Position numbers and translations under genes: made by a program
In this document: positions 35,329 to 44,403 of the stretch, piece by piece
How the letters are laid out: each line of letters begins with the position of its first letter
Position numbering within the stretch: position 1 is the stretch's first letter
Source of the DNA: an uncultured Oscillospiraceae bacterium
GTDB taxonomy: Bacteria; Bacillota; Clostridia; Oscillospirales; Oscillospiraceae
Reading direction: 5' to 3'
Length of the DNA: 64,000 nt
Assembly: GCA_947627735.1 (NCBI GenBank)
Contig: CANQXG010000004.1
Location: 1 to 64,000, forward strand
Notes under the pieces: generated by a model
Databases searched by the model: none
Told to the model about the DNA's origin: nothing
Seen by the model: only the letters and a program-made list of their open reading frames with translations

Positions 35329-36890
35329 CGAGCGCGAAGGCGAGATACTCCGTCGCCCGCTATGCCCGCCTGTCCCGGGAGGACGGGGACAAGCCGGAGA
35401 GCGACAGCATCGCCAATCAGCTCCGCCTGATCGGGGACTTCTGCGCCCTCCACCCGGAGCTGACCGTCGCCGGCGACTATGTGGACGACGGCTACACCGG
35501 TACCAGCTTCGACCGGCCCGACTTCCGGCGGATGCTGGCGGACATCGACGCGGGCCGGGTCGACTGTGTGATCGTGAAGGACCTGTCCCGCTTCGGCCGG
35601 GACTACATCGACATGGGCTATTACCTGGAGCGCTGGCTCCCTGCCCGGGACGTGCGGTTCATCGCCGTCGGCGACGGCGTGGACAGCCTCCGGGGGCCAT
35701 ACGACATGCTCCTGCCGCTGAAAAACGTCTTTAACACCCAGTATGCCCGGGACATCTCCGCCAAGGTCCGCGGCTCCCTGGCCGCCAAGCAGCGGCGGGG
35801 CCAGTTCGTGGGCGCGTTCGCCGCCTACGGCTATGTGAAGGACCCGGAGGACAAAAACCACCTCATCGTCGATCCTGTGGCCGCCCGGGTGGTGGAGCGA
35901 ATATTCACCCTGGCCGCCGCCGGCGTGGGACAGATACGCATCGCCAAGCTGCTCAACGACGAGCGCGTGCCCTGCCCCAGCGAGTACAAGCGCCTCATGG
36001 GCCAGCGGTACACCAATGGCCGCCGGCTGGACGCCACCCGCTACTGGACCTACGCCACCGTCCACCGCATCCTCCGCAGCCCGGTCTACACCGGCGCGGT
36101 GGTGTCCGGCCGCTCGGTCCGGCCCTCCATGCACGCCAAGGCCAAGGCCGCCCCCGCGGCGGACTGGATCGTCGTGGAGGGCATGCATGAACCCATCGTG
36201 TCCCGGGCGTTGTGGGACGCTGCCCAGGCCCAGGTGGGAGCCAATGCCCGGCCCATCGGCTTTACGGGCAGCGTGAGCCTGTTCGCGGGGCTGCTCCGGT
36301 GCGGCGAGTGTGGCCGCGCCCTGTGCAAGACCACCTGGAACGGCCGCGTCACCTATGCCTGCGGGTCCTATCACCGCTACGGCCCCGCCGTCTGCTCCCC
36401 CCATTACATCGGCGAGGACGCCCTCGCCGCCGTCATCCTGGCGGACTTAAACCGCCTTCTCCGGTCCGTACACGACCTGCAAAGCCTGGCGGCGCGGCAG
36501 AGGGCCGCCTGCTCCGCTCAGCCCTGGGAACGGGAGCTTGCCCATCTGCAGGGAGCGCTGGAGCGCGTCCGGCGGCTGAAGCAGAGCGCCTATGAGGACT
36601 ACCGGGACGGGCTGCTCACCCGGGAGGAATTTGCCCGGTATAAGGCGGACTACGACCGGCAGGAGGACGCCCTGGCCCGCCAGATCGCCGCCGCAGAGCA
36701 GGCGCAGCCCGACGCGCCGCCGGACAGCCCCTGGACGGAACAGCTCCTCCGGACCGGCGGGCTGTCCTCCCTGGACCGGGCCACCCTGGCCCAGACCGTA
36801 AAGTCTGTCCGCGTCTTTGCGGACCGGCACCTGGAGATCACCTACCTGTTCTCCGACGAGGTAAGTGACGCGCTGGAAAAGACGGACTAA
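35325..36890 (+). CDS. Large serine recombinase (site-specific integrase/excisionase)
   Basis: A 521-aa recombinase of the SpoIVCA/TnpX/phiC31 class. The N-terminal resolvase domain (about 5-150) has the nucleophile serine in YARLSREDGD and later DLSRFGRDYIDMG. Then come the Recombinase domain (about 165-290), a zinc ribbon (CGECGRALCKTTW ... CGSYHRYGPAVC, about 325-362), and a coiled coil (about 400-450, HLQGALERVRRLKQ ...) of the type that controls integration versus excision. The GTG start overlaps the small upstream ORF. Its 3' end overlaps the stop codon of the convergent AlgX-like gene by four bases. It is the only recombinase in the element and so the obvious catalyst of its insertion. 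Confidence 0.95.
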   Translation: MTSAKARYSVARYARLSREDGDKPESDSIANQLRLIGDFCALHPELTVAGDYVDDGYTGTSFDRPDFRRMLADIDAGRVDCVIVKDLSRFGRDYIDMGYYLERWLPARDVRFIAVGDGVDSLRGPYDMLLPLKNVFNTQYARDISAKVRGSLAAKQRRGQFVGAFAAYGYVKDPEDKNHLIVDPVAARVVERIFTLAAAGVGQIRIAKLLNDERVPCPSEYKRLMGQRYTNGRRLDATRYWTYATVHRILRSPVYTGAVVSGRSVRPSMHAKAKAAPAADWIVVEGMHEPIVSRALWDAAQAQVGANARPIGFTGSVSLFAGLLRCGECGRALCKTTWNGRVTYACGSYHRYGPAVCSPHYIGEDALAAVILADLNRLLRSVHDLQSLAARQRAACSAQPWERELAHLQGALERVRRLKQSAYEDYRDGLLTREEFARYKADYDRQEDALARQIAAAEQAQPDAPPDSPWTEQLLRTGGLSSLDRATLAQTVKSVRVFADRHLEITYLFSDEVSDALEKTD

Positions 36891-38473
36891 TCCACGATGA
36901 GCTTATATGTGACCGGCTCGTAGAGATATTCCCCATTGGCGTCAACGCCGATGAAGCTGATCTCAGAGGCGCCCTCAAACATCGACGCGGGCAGTTTCTC
37001 GTCAAACCCCACGTCGTTCAGCGCTTCGTTTTCATATGCTTCGCCCACATCTGCGCGTCTTTGCCCATAGTTGAGCCTCACCACCGCGTCGCCCACCTGC
37101 AGATACAGCGCCTGGAAGGGGGCGTTGTTCTTAAAGTCCGCCGCCCAGCCGTGCAGCTCGACATACCGCGTGGAGCTGTCCAGCGCAACTTCCGGGCTGT
37201 TACGCACCGTCACGCCGTTGAACCTGTCCAGGCATACGCCCTGTCTGCCGACGCCGGCGCCGTACTCCTCCGCTGTTATCATCGCCGTCTGCGGCAGCTC
37301 CGGCAGCTCCTCGCCCGTATCGACGATAAACGGTTCTCTTTTCAAAATAAAATCGATCTGCCGTTCCCCCACGCCAAATATGACCACATCCGGCTTTACC
37401 AGCTCGTCGAACTCCATGTCCACCGCTCTTAGCCCCATGAACATGACCGTTCTAAAGCTTTCCGCAAACATCTGCGGAAGTTTGTGATACTGCGTCCATT
37501 GGGAATCACCATAGATTAAGAGCGTACCGTTTTCGGCGTTGGCGTTTTCAAAAATAGCAAAGCCCAGTCCGCGGGCCTCATTATCCGCCTGTTGGAATAC
37601 CCGGCTCTGCTCATACAGCGGTCCGTCCGTTATCATCGTGCTGCTCACAGGCCATTGTGCTGTCGGTATGATCTCGTTTCCCAGACTGTGGGAATAGCCC
37701 ATCATATCGGAAAGATCCCCATTCTCCTTCTGCTCGTCCAAAAAGGTGACTGAAAGATCATCCATTGCTATTCCCAGTTGCTCCAGCTTCTCCGCCACTG
37801 TCTGATATATCACATACGAGCCAAGGTCCGTTGCATGGGTGTCATGCTGATAATACAGCTTCCCCTTATCCTTGTTTGCCAGCATTGCGGTCTTCGCGTT
37901 CACGACCTGCACCGTCGTGTTCTCCTCCAGATACCTCTCCAGCTGGTCGCACACCGTTTCCTGTACGGCATAATCTCCGGAGGCGATATATTCCGGGTAG
38001 ATGGACGGTTTTCCGGGGTCCATCACCAAAAGATACGGTATCCCCTGCTGGGCGTACCAGTCGCTGATCCTCTGCTGCCGCTGGGCGATGTCCTGCAAAA
38101 GTTCCTCCGACAGCTTATACTTTCCCGCCCCGATCTCCACATTGTGATCGCCGGTGAAATAATACCACCCATCCCGTCCAACCTCCACCCGATCGCTGAT
38201 GGACTGTGGAAAGAGCTTCAGTCTTATTCCTGCCGCCAGTTTCACAAATACGGAGCGAAAGCCCAGGTTGTCCCCCAGCCAGCTCTCAAATCCGCTTTTC
38301 AGGCCGTCGGACAGGTGACCTTCCCCGTCAAATACATCCGGGAACGTCGCCAGATACCGGTTTTCCGCCTCCGACACGACCCCCGGTATGCGGTTTATCG
38401 TCAACAGAGGCAGGACCAATACGGCCGCGAAACAGATGACCCCGGCGAGCAGCGCCGCTTTTTTCCCTCTCAT
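36887..38473 (-). CDS. AlgX/AlgJ-like SGNH-family protein (glycan acyltransferase partner)
   Basis: A 528-aa protein with one N-terminal membrane segment (AALLAGVICFAAVLVLPLL) and an extracytoplasmic SGNH-hydrolase-like domain. It has DTHAT (about 212, the D-x-H pair of AlgX/AlgJ), and IYGDSQWT (about 322) supplies the serine nucleophile. A C-terminal beta-rich region follows. In alginate, cellulose and Dlt-like systems, such proteins take an acyl group from an MBOAT protein and place it on a polymer outside the membrane. The MBOAT gene is directly upstream. The ATG at 38473 follows GAGGTG; a GTG at 38482 is less likely. Confidence 0.85.
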   Translation of the reverse strand: MRGKKAALLAGVICFAAVLVLPLLTINRIPGVVSEAENRYLATFPDVFDGEGHLSDGLKSGFESWLGDNLGFRSVFVKLAAGIRLKLFPQSISDRVEVGRDGWYYFTGDHNVEIGAGKYKLSEELLQDIAQRQQRISDWYAQQGIPYLLVMDPGKPSIYPEYIASGDYAVQETVCDQLERYLEENTTVQVVNAKTAMLANKDKGKLYYQHDTHATDLGSYVIYQTVAEKLEQLGIAMDDLSVTFLDEQKENGDLSDMMGYSHSLGNEIIPTAQWPVSSTMITDGPLYEQSRVFQQADNEARGLGFAIFENANAENGTLLIYGDSQWTQYHKLPQMFAESFRTVMFMGLRAVDMEFDELVKPDVVIFGVGERQIDFILKREPFIVDTGEELPELPQTAMITAEEYGAGVGRQGVCLDRFNGVTVRNSPEVALDSSTRYVELHGWAADFKNNAPFQALYLQVGDAVVRLNYGQRRADVGEAYENEALNDVGFDEKLPASMFEGASEISFIGVDANGEYLYEPVTYKLIVD

Positions 38474-38483
38474 GTCCTGCACC

Positions 38484-40037
38484 TCAGAAATTGAAATAGA
38501 TGAACGGATTGTATGTGCTGGTGACGGTGAACGCCACGGCGACGATAAACACCGCCCCGTAGGCCGCGCCGGACAGGATGCTGCATGCCGCCAGCCGTTT
38601 TCCTGTCTGCCCGCTCATTTTTTCCCGCAGCCAGGGGATGACCGGCATGGAGAGCACCGCCGACAGCAGGAACAGGACCGCGCCCTTGCCCACCAGGAAC
38701 GTACTGGCCCCATCGGACAGGCTGTTGCCCATCAGCCCGAACAGGCTCCCCAGATACCGGAACGCGCCGCCCATGCTGTCGCTGCGGAACACCACGTCCG
38801 CCAGCAGCGCGAGAAACAGCGTCCGCCCGGTCTGGAATACCCGGAACCACCGCGCCTTTCGGTCGATGCCCAGCTTCTTCGTCCACTTTTTGAGCAGCGG
38901 ACCGAAAACGGCGTCCAGGGAAAGGAGAACGCCATAGTAACAGCCAAAGATGATATAGGTCCAGTTCGCGCCGTGCCAGATACCGTTGCAGAGCCAGACG
39001 ACCATAAGGGGCACGACCGTCCGGACGACCTCCTTGCCCCGGCTCCCCCAGCGCTCCTTCGCCCGGGCGCACAGCTTCCGCAGCCAGCCGGCGCCGGAAA
39101 CGGGCACGAACAGGTAATCCCGAAACCAGCTGCCCAGGGAGATATGCCAGCGCCGCCAGAACTCGCCCACGGTTTTCGATATATACGGGTAATTGAAATT
39201 CTCCTTGAAATGGAACCCGAACATCAGCCCTAGGCCGATGGCCATATCCGAATACCCGCTGAAATCGAAGTAGACCTGCAACATATAGCTCGCCGCGCCG
39301 AACCACGCCAGCAGCACCGTCAGCTGCGAGTAGTCCGTGTATCCAAAGGCCCGGTCCACGATGACCGCCAGGGTGTTGGCCAGGATGGCCTTCTTCCCCA
39401 TCCCGATGATGAACCGTTTGATCCCCTGGGCGAAGTCCTCCAGGGTCTCCTTCCGGCCTGTGATCTCCTCCGCCACCGTTTCATACCGGACGATGGGTCC
39501 CGCGATGAGCTGGGGAAACAGGGCCACGTACAGCATGGTGTTCAGCGGGTTCTTCTGCACCTTGCCCCGGCCATAGTACACGTCGAACACGTAGCTCATG
39601 GCCTGGAAGGTGAAAAAGGAGATGCCGATGGGCAGGGCGATGTTCCGAAGCGGGATGGGCCTGGCCCCGAACAGGGACGTCACCGCGTTGATGTTGGTGA
39701 TGGTGAAGTCCAGGTATTTATACACGAAAAACAGCGACAGGTTGAACACGACCATCAGCACAAGGCAGCTTTTTGCCTTGTGCTGATAGCTTTTCGCCGT
39801 GGAAGCCTTTCCCAGCTCCCTTGCCCGGGTGTTGCACCTGTCTATCTGCCAGGCGAGAACATGGTTGACCAGGATCGAGCCGATCATCACGAATACGAAT
39901 GTCGGCTCGCCCCAGGCGTAGAACAGCAGCGACGCCGCCAGCAGGAAATAGTTCTTGAGCTTTGGGTTCAGCAGATAGTACCCCGCCAGCGTCACCGGCA
40001 GGAACGCAAATAAAAATATCGTAGATGAAAAGACCAT
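38484..40037 (-). CDS. MBOAT-family membrane O-acyltransferase (DltB/AlgI-like)
   Basis: A 517-aa multi-helix protein: MVFSSTIFLFAFLPVTLAGYY, YAWGEPTFVFVMIGS, then SYVFDVYYGRG. The MBOAT active-site histidine lies in NGIWHGANWTYIIFG (about 318). It moves an activated acyl or aminoacyl group across the membrane. Encoded next to it are a carrier protein (upstream) and an AlgX-like extracellular protein (downstream), the DltC-DltB-DltD arrangement. GAGGT lies before the ATG. Confidence 0.95.
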   Translation of the reverse strand: MVFSSTIFLFAFLPVTLAGYYLLNPKLKNYFLLAASLLFYAWGEPTFVFVMIGSILVNHVLAWQIDRCNTRARELGKASTAKSYQHKAKSCLVLMVVFNLSLFFVYKYLDFTITNINAVTSLFGARPIPLRNIALPIGISFFTFQAMSYVFDVYYGRGKVQKNPLNTMLYVALFPQLIAGPIVRYETVAEEITGRKETLEDFAQGIKRFIIGMGKKAILANTLAVIVDRAFGYTDYSQLTVLLAWFGAASYMLQVYFDFSGYSDMAIGLGLMFGFHFKENFNYPYISKTVGEFWRRWHISLGSWFRDYLFVPVSGAGWLRKLCARAKERWGSRGKEVVRTVVPLMVVWLCNGIWHGANWTYIIFGCYYGVLLSLDAVFGPLLKKWTKKLGIDRKARWFRVFQTGRTLFLALLADVVFRSDSMGGAFRYLGSLFGLMGNSLSDGASTFLVGKGAVLFLLSAVLSMPVIPWLREKMSGQTGKRLAACSILSGAAYGAVFIVAVAFTVTSTYNPFIYFNF

Positions 40038-40058
40038 GACGACCTCATAACCCCACGG

Positions 40059-40286
40059 TCATTTGACCATTTTCTTTATCAGCTCGATGATGCAGTCCTT
40101 GTTCCCAAAGTTCTCCGCGGTCACATCGCCCGCGTCGATCTCGATGTCAAATTCATCCTCCAGGCGGCTGACCAGCGCTATCAGCTCGAACGAGTCGATG
40201 ATCTCGTCGTCCACCATATTGGGGCCGGTGTAGGTCAGCAGCTCGTCGTTCACCCCGGCCAGGATATCAAGTATTCTCTGTTCCAT
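40059..40286 (-). CDS. Acyl carrier protein (DltC-like)
   Basis: A 75-aa carrier protein. The phosphopantetheine attachment serine is in VDDEIIDSFELIALVSR (the DSFEL motif, about residue 32), and the fold ends FGNKDCIIELIKKM. AAGGAG precedes the ATG at 40286. The gene overlaps the end of the formyltransferase gene by 20 bases. It would carry the amino acid or acid activated by the ligase (41202-42728) and hand it to the MBOAT protein. Confidence 0.92.
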   Translation of the reverse strand: MEQRILDILAGVNDELLTYTGPNMVDDEIIDSFELIALVSRLEDEFDIEIDAGDVTAENFGNKDCIIELIKKMVK

Positions 40287-41187
40287 GCTCTGTTTCTCCT
40301 TTTGTATCCAGATTGAATTTGATCGCCAATTCATATCCCCCGCCCATGGCGAGGTATAGCCTGTTATTTTCCCTGTCCAGCACCGTTTGCCGTCCGTCCA
40401 GGTGTTCCGCCGGCGCTTTTTTATAGCGCGTCACCTCGGCCTCGTGCCCGTCCGGCAGCCTTATCCGGGCCGGCGGGAAGATGTCGCTCCGGCCATAATC
40501 CATGGCCCGCAGCATCCGGTAGATGTCCTCCGCCGGATCGGACGCGGAGCAGACGCCGCCGCCCGGCACCTCCCAGGAATAGTACATTTTCCGCCCGCCC
40601 TCCTCAAGCCGCTGGGGCCGGCCATCGATATGCCGGACGAGAAGCTCCTCATAGAAATCCTCAAACGCCGCCGACGCCTCTTTCATGATGTCCCGCGTCA
40701 GCTCATAGGCCTTGACGTCCGCCGGGATGGGCACCTCCCGCTGGGCGATGATCGCGCCCGTGTCTACAGCGGCCTGCATATAGTGCCACGTGGCCCCGGT
40801 GACCTTCTCGCCCTCGTAGATCGCCCAGCTCTGGGTGTTCCGCCCCGGGAACTTGGGCAGCAGCGCGCTGTGGAAATTGATGATCTCCAGATTGGGCTTT
40901 TCAATGATCCGCTTCGGAAAGAGGAACGTATTCCCCGCGCTGATCACCAGCGCCGGCGCGGCGATGGCCTCCAGCGTTTCGGCCACCGCTTGCTTATCGG
41001 TGATCCGCGCGTAGTCCGCGCCGGTCTCCTCGCAGAGCGCGCGCATCTTTGATATGCCGTGGACCTCATACTCGATGCACAGCGTTCTATATCCATATTT
41101 CCCCTGGCGCTGCGCCGCGGACCGGAGCACGTCGCCCGCCGTCTTTCCCCAGCCGATCACAACGACAAGATCAAATCTGCTCTTCAT
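40267..41187 (-). CDS. Formyltransferase-family protein (Fmt/ArnA-like fold)
   Basis: A 306-aa protein distinct from the housekeeping Fmt. The catalytic region reads INFHSALLPKFPGRNTQSW (about 105-123), followed by ATWHYMQAAVDTGAII, holding the His and Asp typical of 10-formyl-THF formyltransferases. The N-terminal part is Rossmann-like (LVVVIGWGKTAGDVL). It is unlikely to act on Met-tRNA. Because it sits between the adenylating ligase and the carrier protein, it may formylate an aminoacyl group or an amino sugar. The ATG at 41187 has AGGAGG upstream; a further upstream frame is ignored. Confidence 0.85.
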   Translation of the reverse strand: MKSRFDLVVVIGWGKTAGDVLRSAAQRQGKYGYRTLCIEYEVHGISKMRALCEETGADYARITDKQAVAETLEAIAAPALVISAGNTFLFPKRIIEKPNLEIINFHSALLPKFPGRNTQSWAIYEGEKVTGATWHYMQAAVDTGAIIAQREVPIPADVKAYELTRDIMKEASAAFEDFYEELLVRHIDGRPQRLEEGGRKMYYSWEVPGGGVCSASDPAEDIYRMLRAMDYGRSDIFPPARIRLPDGHEAEVTRYKKAPAEHLDGRQTVLDRENNRLYLAMGGGYELAIKFNLDTKGETEHGTENT

Positions 41188-41201
41188 GCCCTTTCCTCCT
41201 C

Positions 41202-42728
41202 TCACCCGATGTACTCCTGCCGCAGGGCAACCCGGTCGATCTTTCCGTTGGCGTTCAGGGGCAGCTTGTCCACGCAGATCACCTTCCCCGGCAGCATGTA
41301 GTCCGGGAGCAGGTCCCGCAGACGCCGGTTGATCTCGCTGCGGCTCATCTCCTGCTCCAAAAACAGCACGATCTTGCTGCGCTTGTCGTCATACAGGCAG
41401 CAACACATGGATATCTCCTCCAGGGACGACACCGCCGTCTCGATCTCTCCCAACTCGATCCGATGGCCCAGATGCTTGATTTGGAAGTCCTTCCGGGACA
41501 GGTAGATAATCTCATGACGCTCGTTGTACTTCACCAAGTCGCCGGTGCGGTAGATCTTCTCCTCATAGGCCGTCTGCAGCGGATTCTGCACGAAGGCCGC
41601 CGCTGTCTTTTCCGGGTTGTTGTAATACCCCACCGCCAGGGACGACCCCCGCACGCACAGCTCGCCCACCTGCTCCGGCTCCGTCACCAGCCTGTCCTGC
41701 TCGTCCAGCACCAGGATCTCCGTATTGCGCATGGGCTTACCGATAGGCAGCGGTTCGTCGTCGTTAAATTCCCGGTCTACAATGTAATACGTACAGGCAT
41801 ATGTGATCTCGGTCGGACCGTAGAAATTGGTATACTGTACATTCGGCAGATACTTCCTCCACACGTTCAAGTGTTTTGTCGGCATAACTTCACCGCAGAG
41901 AAGGACCCTCTTCAAGGTATCAGACAGATCAACCTTTGGCAGCGCTTTTAGTGCAGAAACCATTATCATGGCCGACGGTACCCAGCTAATGGAGGTGATC
42001 CGCTTGTCCTGCAAATACTGCAACAGTTTTACAGGCTGCGAAAACAGCACCTCCGGGATCACATAGAGGGCCGCCCCGGTTTTGACAGCCAGAAAAACAC
42101 CGGGAACAGAATTATCAAAATAAAACGGTGATTGATTTCCGAAAGAGTCGTTTTCCGTGATGGAGTATTCTTCCGCCTCCCAGTCGATGAGATCAATAAT
42201 GCTCCGGTGGGTGATGGCCACGCCCTTGGGCGTACCGGTGGAGCCGGAGGTGAACAGCACGTACAGAAGGTCCGTGTCCAGGATGCGGTCCGCATATTCC
42301 CGGGCCTTTTCATCGCTCACGTCGTCCCTGGTGATATCCTCAAAGCATAAGACCTTGCCGTTATAGTCCACGCTCTTCCCTGCTCCGATCCTCTCGCTCA
42401 GCGCACGTGTCGTGATGAACAGAGCTGAATGGAGTGTTTCCACGATTTTTTTTGCTCTGACCGCCGGCATATCTATGGCGATGGGGCTGTAAAAATTGCC
42501 GCTGTAGGCCACGCCCATATAAACCGCCAGCATATCGGCAGAGGTTTCCATATATATGCCGATCGGCTGTTTCCGGTCGGGCATCGCCGCCTCGATATGG
42601 GCGGCGATGGACAGCGCCGTCCGCCGCAGCTCCGCCCAGGTATAGCGCCGGTTTTCATCCGCGTATGCCGTTCTCTCCGGGAATTTTCGGGCCGTCTGCT
42701 CCAGCCACTGTACTACGCTGTTTTGCAT
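41202..42728 (-). CDS. AMP-forming amino-acid/acyl ligase (DltA/NRPS A-domain-like)
   Basis: A 508-aa adenylate-forming enzyme. It has the core motifs VLFTSGSTGTPKG (A3), NFYGPTEITYA (A5), YRTGDLVKY (A7) and NANGKIDRVAL (A10 lysine). It activates a carboxylate as acyl-AMP and loads it on a carrier protein, here the ACP two genes downstream. DltA activates D-alanine, but the substrate pocket was not decoded, so another amino acid is possible. AAGGAGG precedes the ATG at 42728. It heads the five-gene ligase-formyltransferase-ACP-MBOAT-AlgX cassette. Confidence 0.9.
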   Translation of the reverse strand: MQNSVVQWLEQTARKFPERTAYADENRRYTWAELRRTALSIAAHIEAAMPDRKQPIGIYMETSADMLAVYMGVAYSGNFYSPIAIDMPAVRAKKIVETLHSALFITTRALSERIGAGKSVDYNGKVLCFEDITRDDVSDEKAREYADRILDTDLLYVLFTSGSTGTPKGVAITHRSIIDLIDWEAEEYSITENDSFGNQSPFYFDNSVPGVFLAVKTGAALYVIPEVLFSQPVKLLQYLQDKRITSISWVPSAMIMVSALKALPKVDLSDTLKRVLLCGEVMPTKHLNVWRKYLPNVQYTNFYGPTEITYACTYYIVDREFNDDEPLPIGKPMRNTEILVLDEQDRLVTEPEQVGELCVRGSSLAVGYYNNPEKTAAAFVQNPLQTAYEEKIYRTGDLVKYNERHEIIYLSRKDFQIKHLGHRIELGEIETAVSSLEEISMCCCLYDDKRSKIVLFLEQEMSRSEINRRLRDLLPDYMLPGKVICVDKLPLNANGKIDRVALRQEYIG

Positions 42729-42758
42729 GTCTTCCTCCTTGCTATACCGAACTGTCAT

Positions 42759-42802
42759 TATGCTGCTACACAGTAGCAGCATAAACAGGGATATCCCTGT
42801 TT
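42759..42802. other. Two perfect palindromes between exporter and ligase genes
   Basis: TATGCTGCTAC pairs perfectly with GTAGCAGCATA (42759-42783, 3-base loop). The 20-base palindrome AAACAGGG-ATAT-CCCTGTTT follows at 42783-42802. They separate the Wzt stop from the ligase ribosome site. They could be a weak terminator, an RNA-processing site or an operator. Confidence 0.55.
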
Positions 42803-42813
42803 GCGGTCTTGTT

Positions 42814-43587
42814 TTACGGCGCCAGATTCTCCCTGGCCTGGTCTAGGGTGATGGTCTTGTCCAGATACTGCTGATAGAGGTCGCACAAAATGGCCGTGTC
42901 ACCGCAGGCGATCTGCTCCCCATGCTCCAGCCACAGCACCTTCGTGCACAGCTCCTCTACCTGGCTCAGAGAGTGGGACACCAGGATCGTGGCCGCGCCG
43001 CCGGCTATGATCTCCTTCATCTTCGCCTCGCTCTTTTTCTTGAACGCCCCGTCGCCTACGGAGAGCACCTCGTCCAATATAAGGATGTCCGGCTGTACCA
43101 TGCTGGCGATGGCGAAAGCCAGACGGCTCTTCATGCCCGAGGACAGCTGCTTGAAGGGCCGGTCCTGGAATCTTTCCAATTCCGCGAAGGCGATGATCTC
43201 GTCATATGTTTCATCCATGAACTTCCGGGTATACCCCAGCATGGCCCCCCGGAGATAGGCGTTTTCACGTACCGTCAGATCCCCGTCGAAGCCGCTGGCC
43301 AGCTCCAGCAGCGCCGCCACGTTCCCCTGGCGCGTCACCCAGCCCTCCGTTGGCTCCATAATGCCCGCCACCGCCTTCAGGAGCGTGGACTTGCCCGCAC
43401 CGTTGGAGCCGATGATGCCCAGCATCTCCCCCTTTTCCAGGGTGAAGCTCACGTGCCTGTCCGCCCAGAACTCGCTCACATGATAATTGCGGGTCAGCTT
43501 CCGCATCACATATTCCTTGAGGCCGATCTCCTTGAAATCCCCGGTCAAATACCGGATGGAAACGTTGTTAACCTCCAAGATACTCAT
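42814..43587 (-). CDS. Polysaccharide ABC exporter ATPase (Wzt/TagH type)
   Basis: A 257-aa ATPase. It has Walker A GSNGAGKSTLL (about 57), signature QLSSGMKSRLAFA (about 150) and Walker B DILILDEVLSVGDGAF, the last typical of polysaccharide and teichoic-acid exporters. It lacks the long C-terminal carbohydrate-binding domain of many Wzt proteins. It pairs with the permease directly upstream to export an undecaprenyl-linked glycan. The ATG at 43587 (MSILEVNNV) follows TGAGG. Confidence 0.93.
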   Translation of the reverse strand: MSILEVNNVSIRYLTGDFKEIGLKEYVMRKLTRNYHVSEFWADRHVSFTLEKGEMLGIIGSNGAGKSTLLKAVAGIMEPTEGWVTRQGNVAALLELASGFDGDLTVRENAYLRGAMLGYTRKFMDETYDEIIAFAELERFQDRPFKQLSSGMKSRLAFAIASMVQPDILILDEVLSVGDGAFKKKSEAKMKEIIAGGAATILVSHSLSQVEELCTKVLWLEHGEQIACGDTAILCDLYQQYLDKTITLDQARENLAP

Positions 43588-43595
43588 AGCCGGCC

Positions 43596-44384
43596 TCACA
43601 CATAGTACAGGAATTTCGTGTTGTATTTCTTATACATGAAACAGCCCAGTCCCAGCGCGATTACCACGTCTGCCGCCATGAGCAGGTGGAACCAGATCGT
43701 CGGTATGGTCGCCTCGATGACGATCTTCCGGAAATAGCGGATGAACAGATACACCGGGTTGAGCAGGAACAGCTTCCTCGTCGTTTCGCTGTAGGTGTCG
43801 ATGGTGTAGAAGATAGCGGATAGGTACATCAGCAGCATGGTGAACACGTCATATAAATACTGGATGTCCCGGAAGAACACGAACAGTGCCGACAGGATCA
43901 TGCCGATGCCGATGTTGAACAGGATAAGACACCCTACGGGGTAGGCCAGGCACAGGAATTTCCACGTGAACGGCAGGCCGTCGAAGGCCACAAAGACGAA
44001 GAACACCACCAATATAAGCCCGAAGTTGATGAGCGCCTGGACGTTCCGGCTCAAGAGGAATAGATACTTGGGCACGTTCACCTTGGTGAAGATGCCGGCG
44101 TTGCCCATGATGGTGCTCATGCCGCCCTTGGTGGCGTCGGAGAAGAAGGAGAACACCAAGGTCCCGCAAAAGATGTAGATCATGTAATGGGGCGTGGTCC
44201 GGCCAAAGAACTTGGTGAACACCAGCGTCATGACCGCCAGCTGCAGCAGGGGCGACAGGATGCTCCAGGCCATGCCCAGCACGGTCCGCTTATATTTCTT
44301 TTTGAAGTCCCGCTTCACCAGTTCCTCAAACAGGAACTGGTAGTGTAATGCTCTTGCGAATACAGAATTTACTTTGTTTTCCAT
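43596..44384 (-). CDS. Polysaccharide ABC exporter permease (Wzm/TagG type)
   Basis: A 262-aa, six-helix ABC-2 permease. The N-terminus is ELVKRDFKKKYKRTVLGMAWSILSPLLQL, and FYTIDTYSETTRKLFLLNPVYLFI is a conserved late segment. With the Wzt-like ATPase encoded eight bases downstream it forms the exporter for the element's glycan. That makes the locus an ABC-dependent rather than a Wzx/Wzy-dependent pathway. Confidence 0.94.
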   Translation of the reverse strand: MENKVNSVFARALHYQFLFEELVKRDFKKKYKRTVLGMAWSILSPLLQLAVMTLVFTKFFGRTTPHYMIYIFCGTLVFSFFSDATKGGMSTIMGNAGIFTKVNVPKYLFLLSRNVQALINFGLILVVFFVFVAFDGLPFTWKFLCLAYPVGCLILFNIGIGMILSALFVFFRDIQYLYDVFTMLLMYLSAIFYTIDTYSETTRKLFLLNPVYLFIRYFRKIVIEATIPTIWFHLLMAADVVIALGLGCFMYKKYNTKFLYYV

Positions 44385-44403
44385 CTTTTCCTTGAGAGCG
44401 TCG

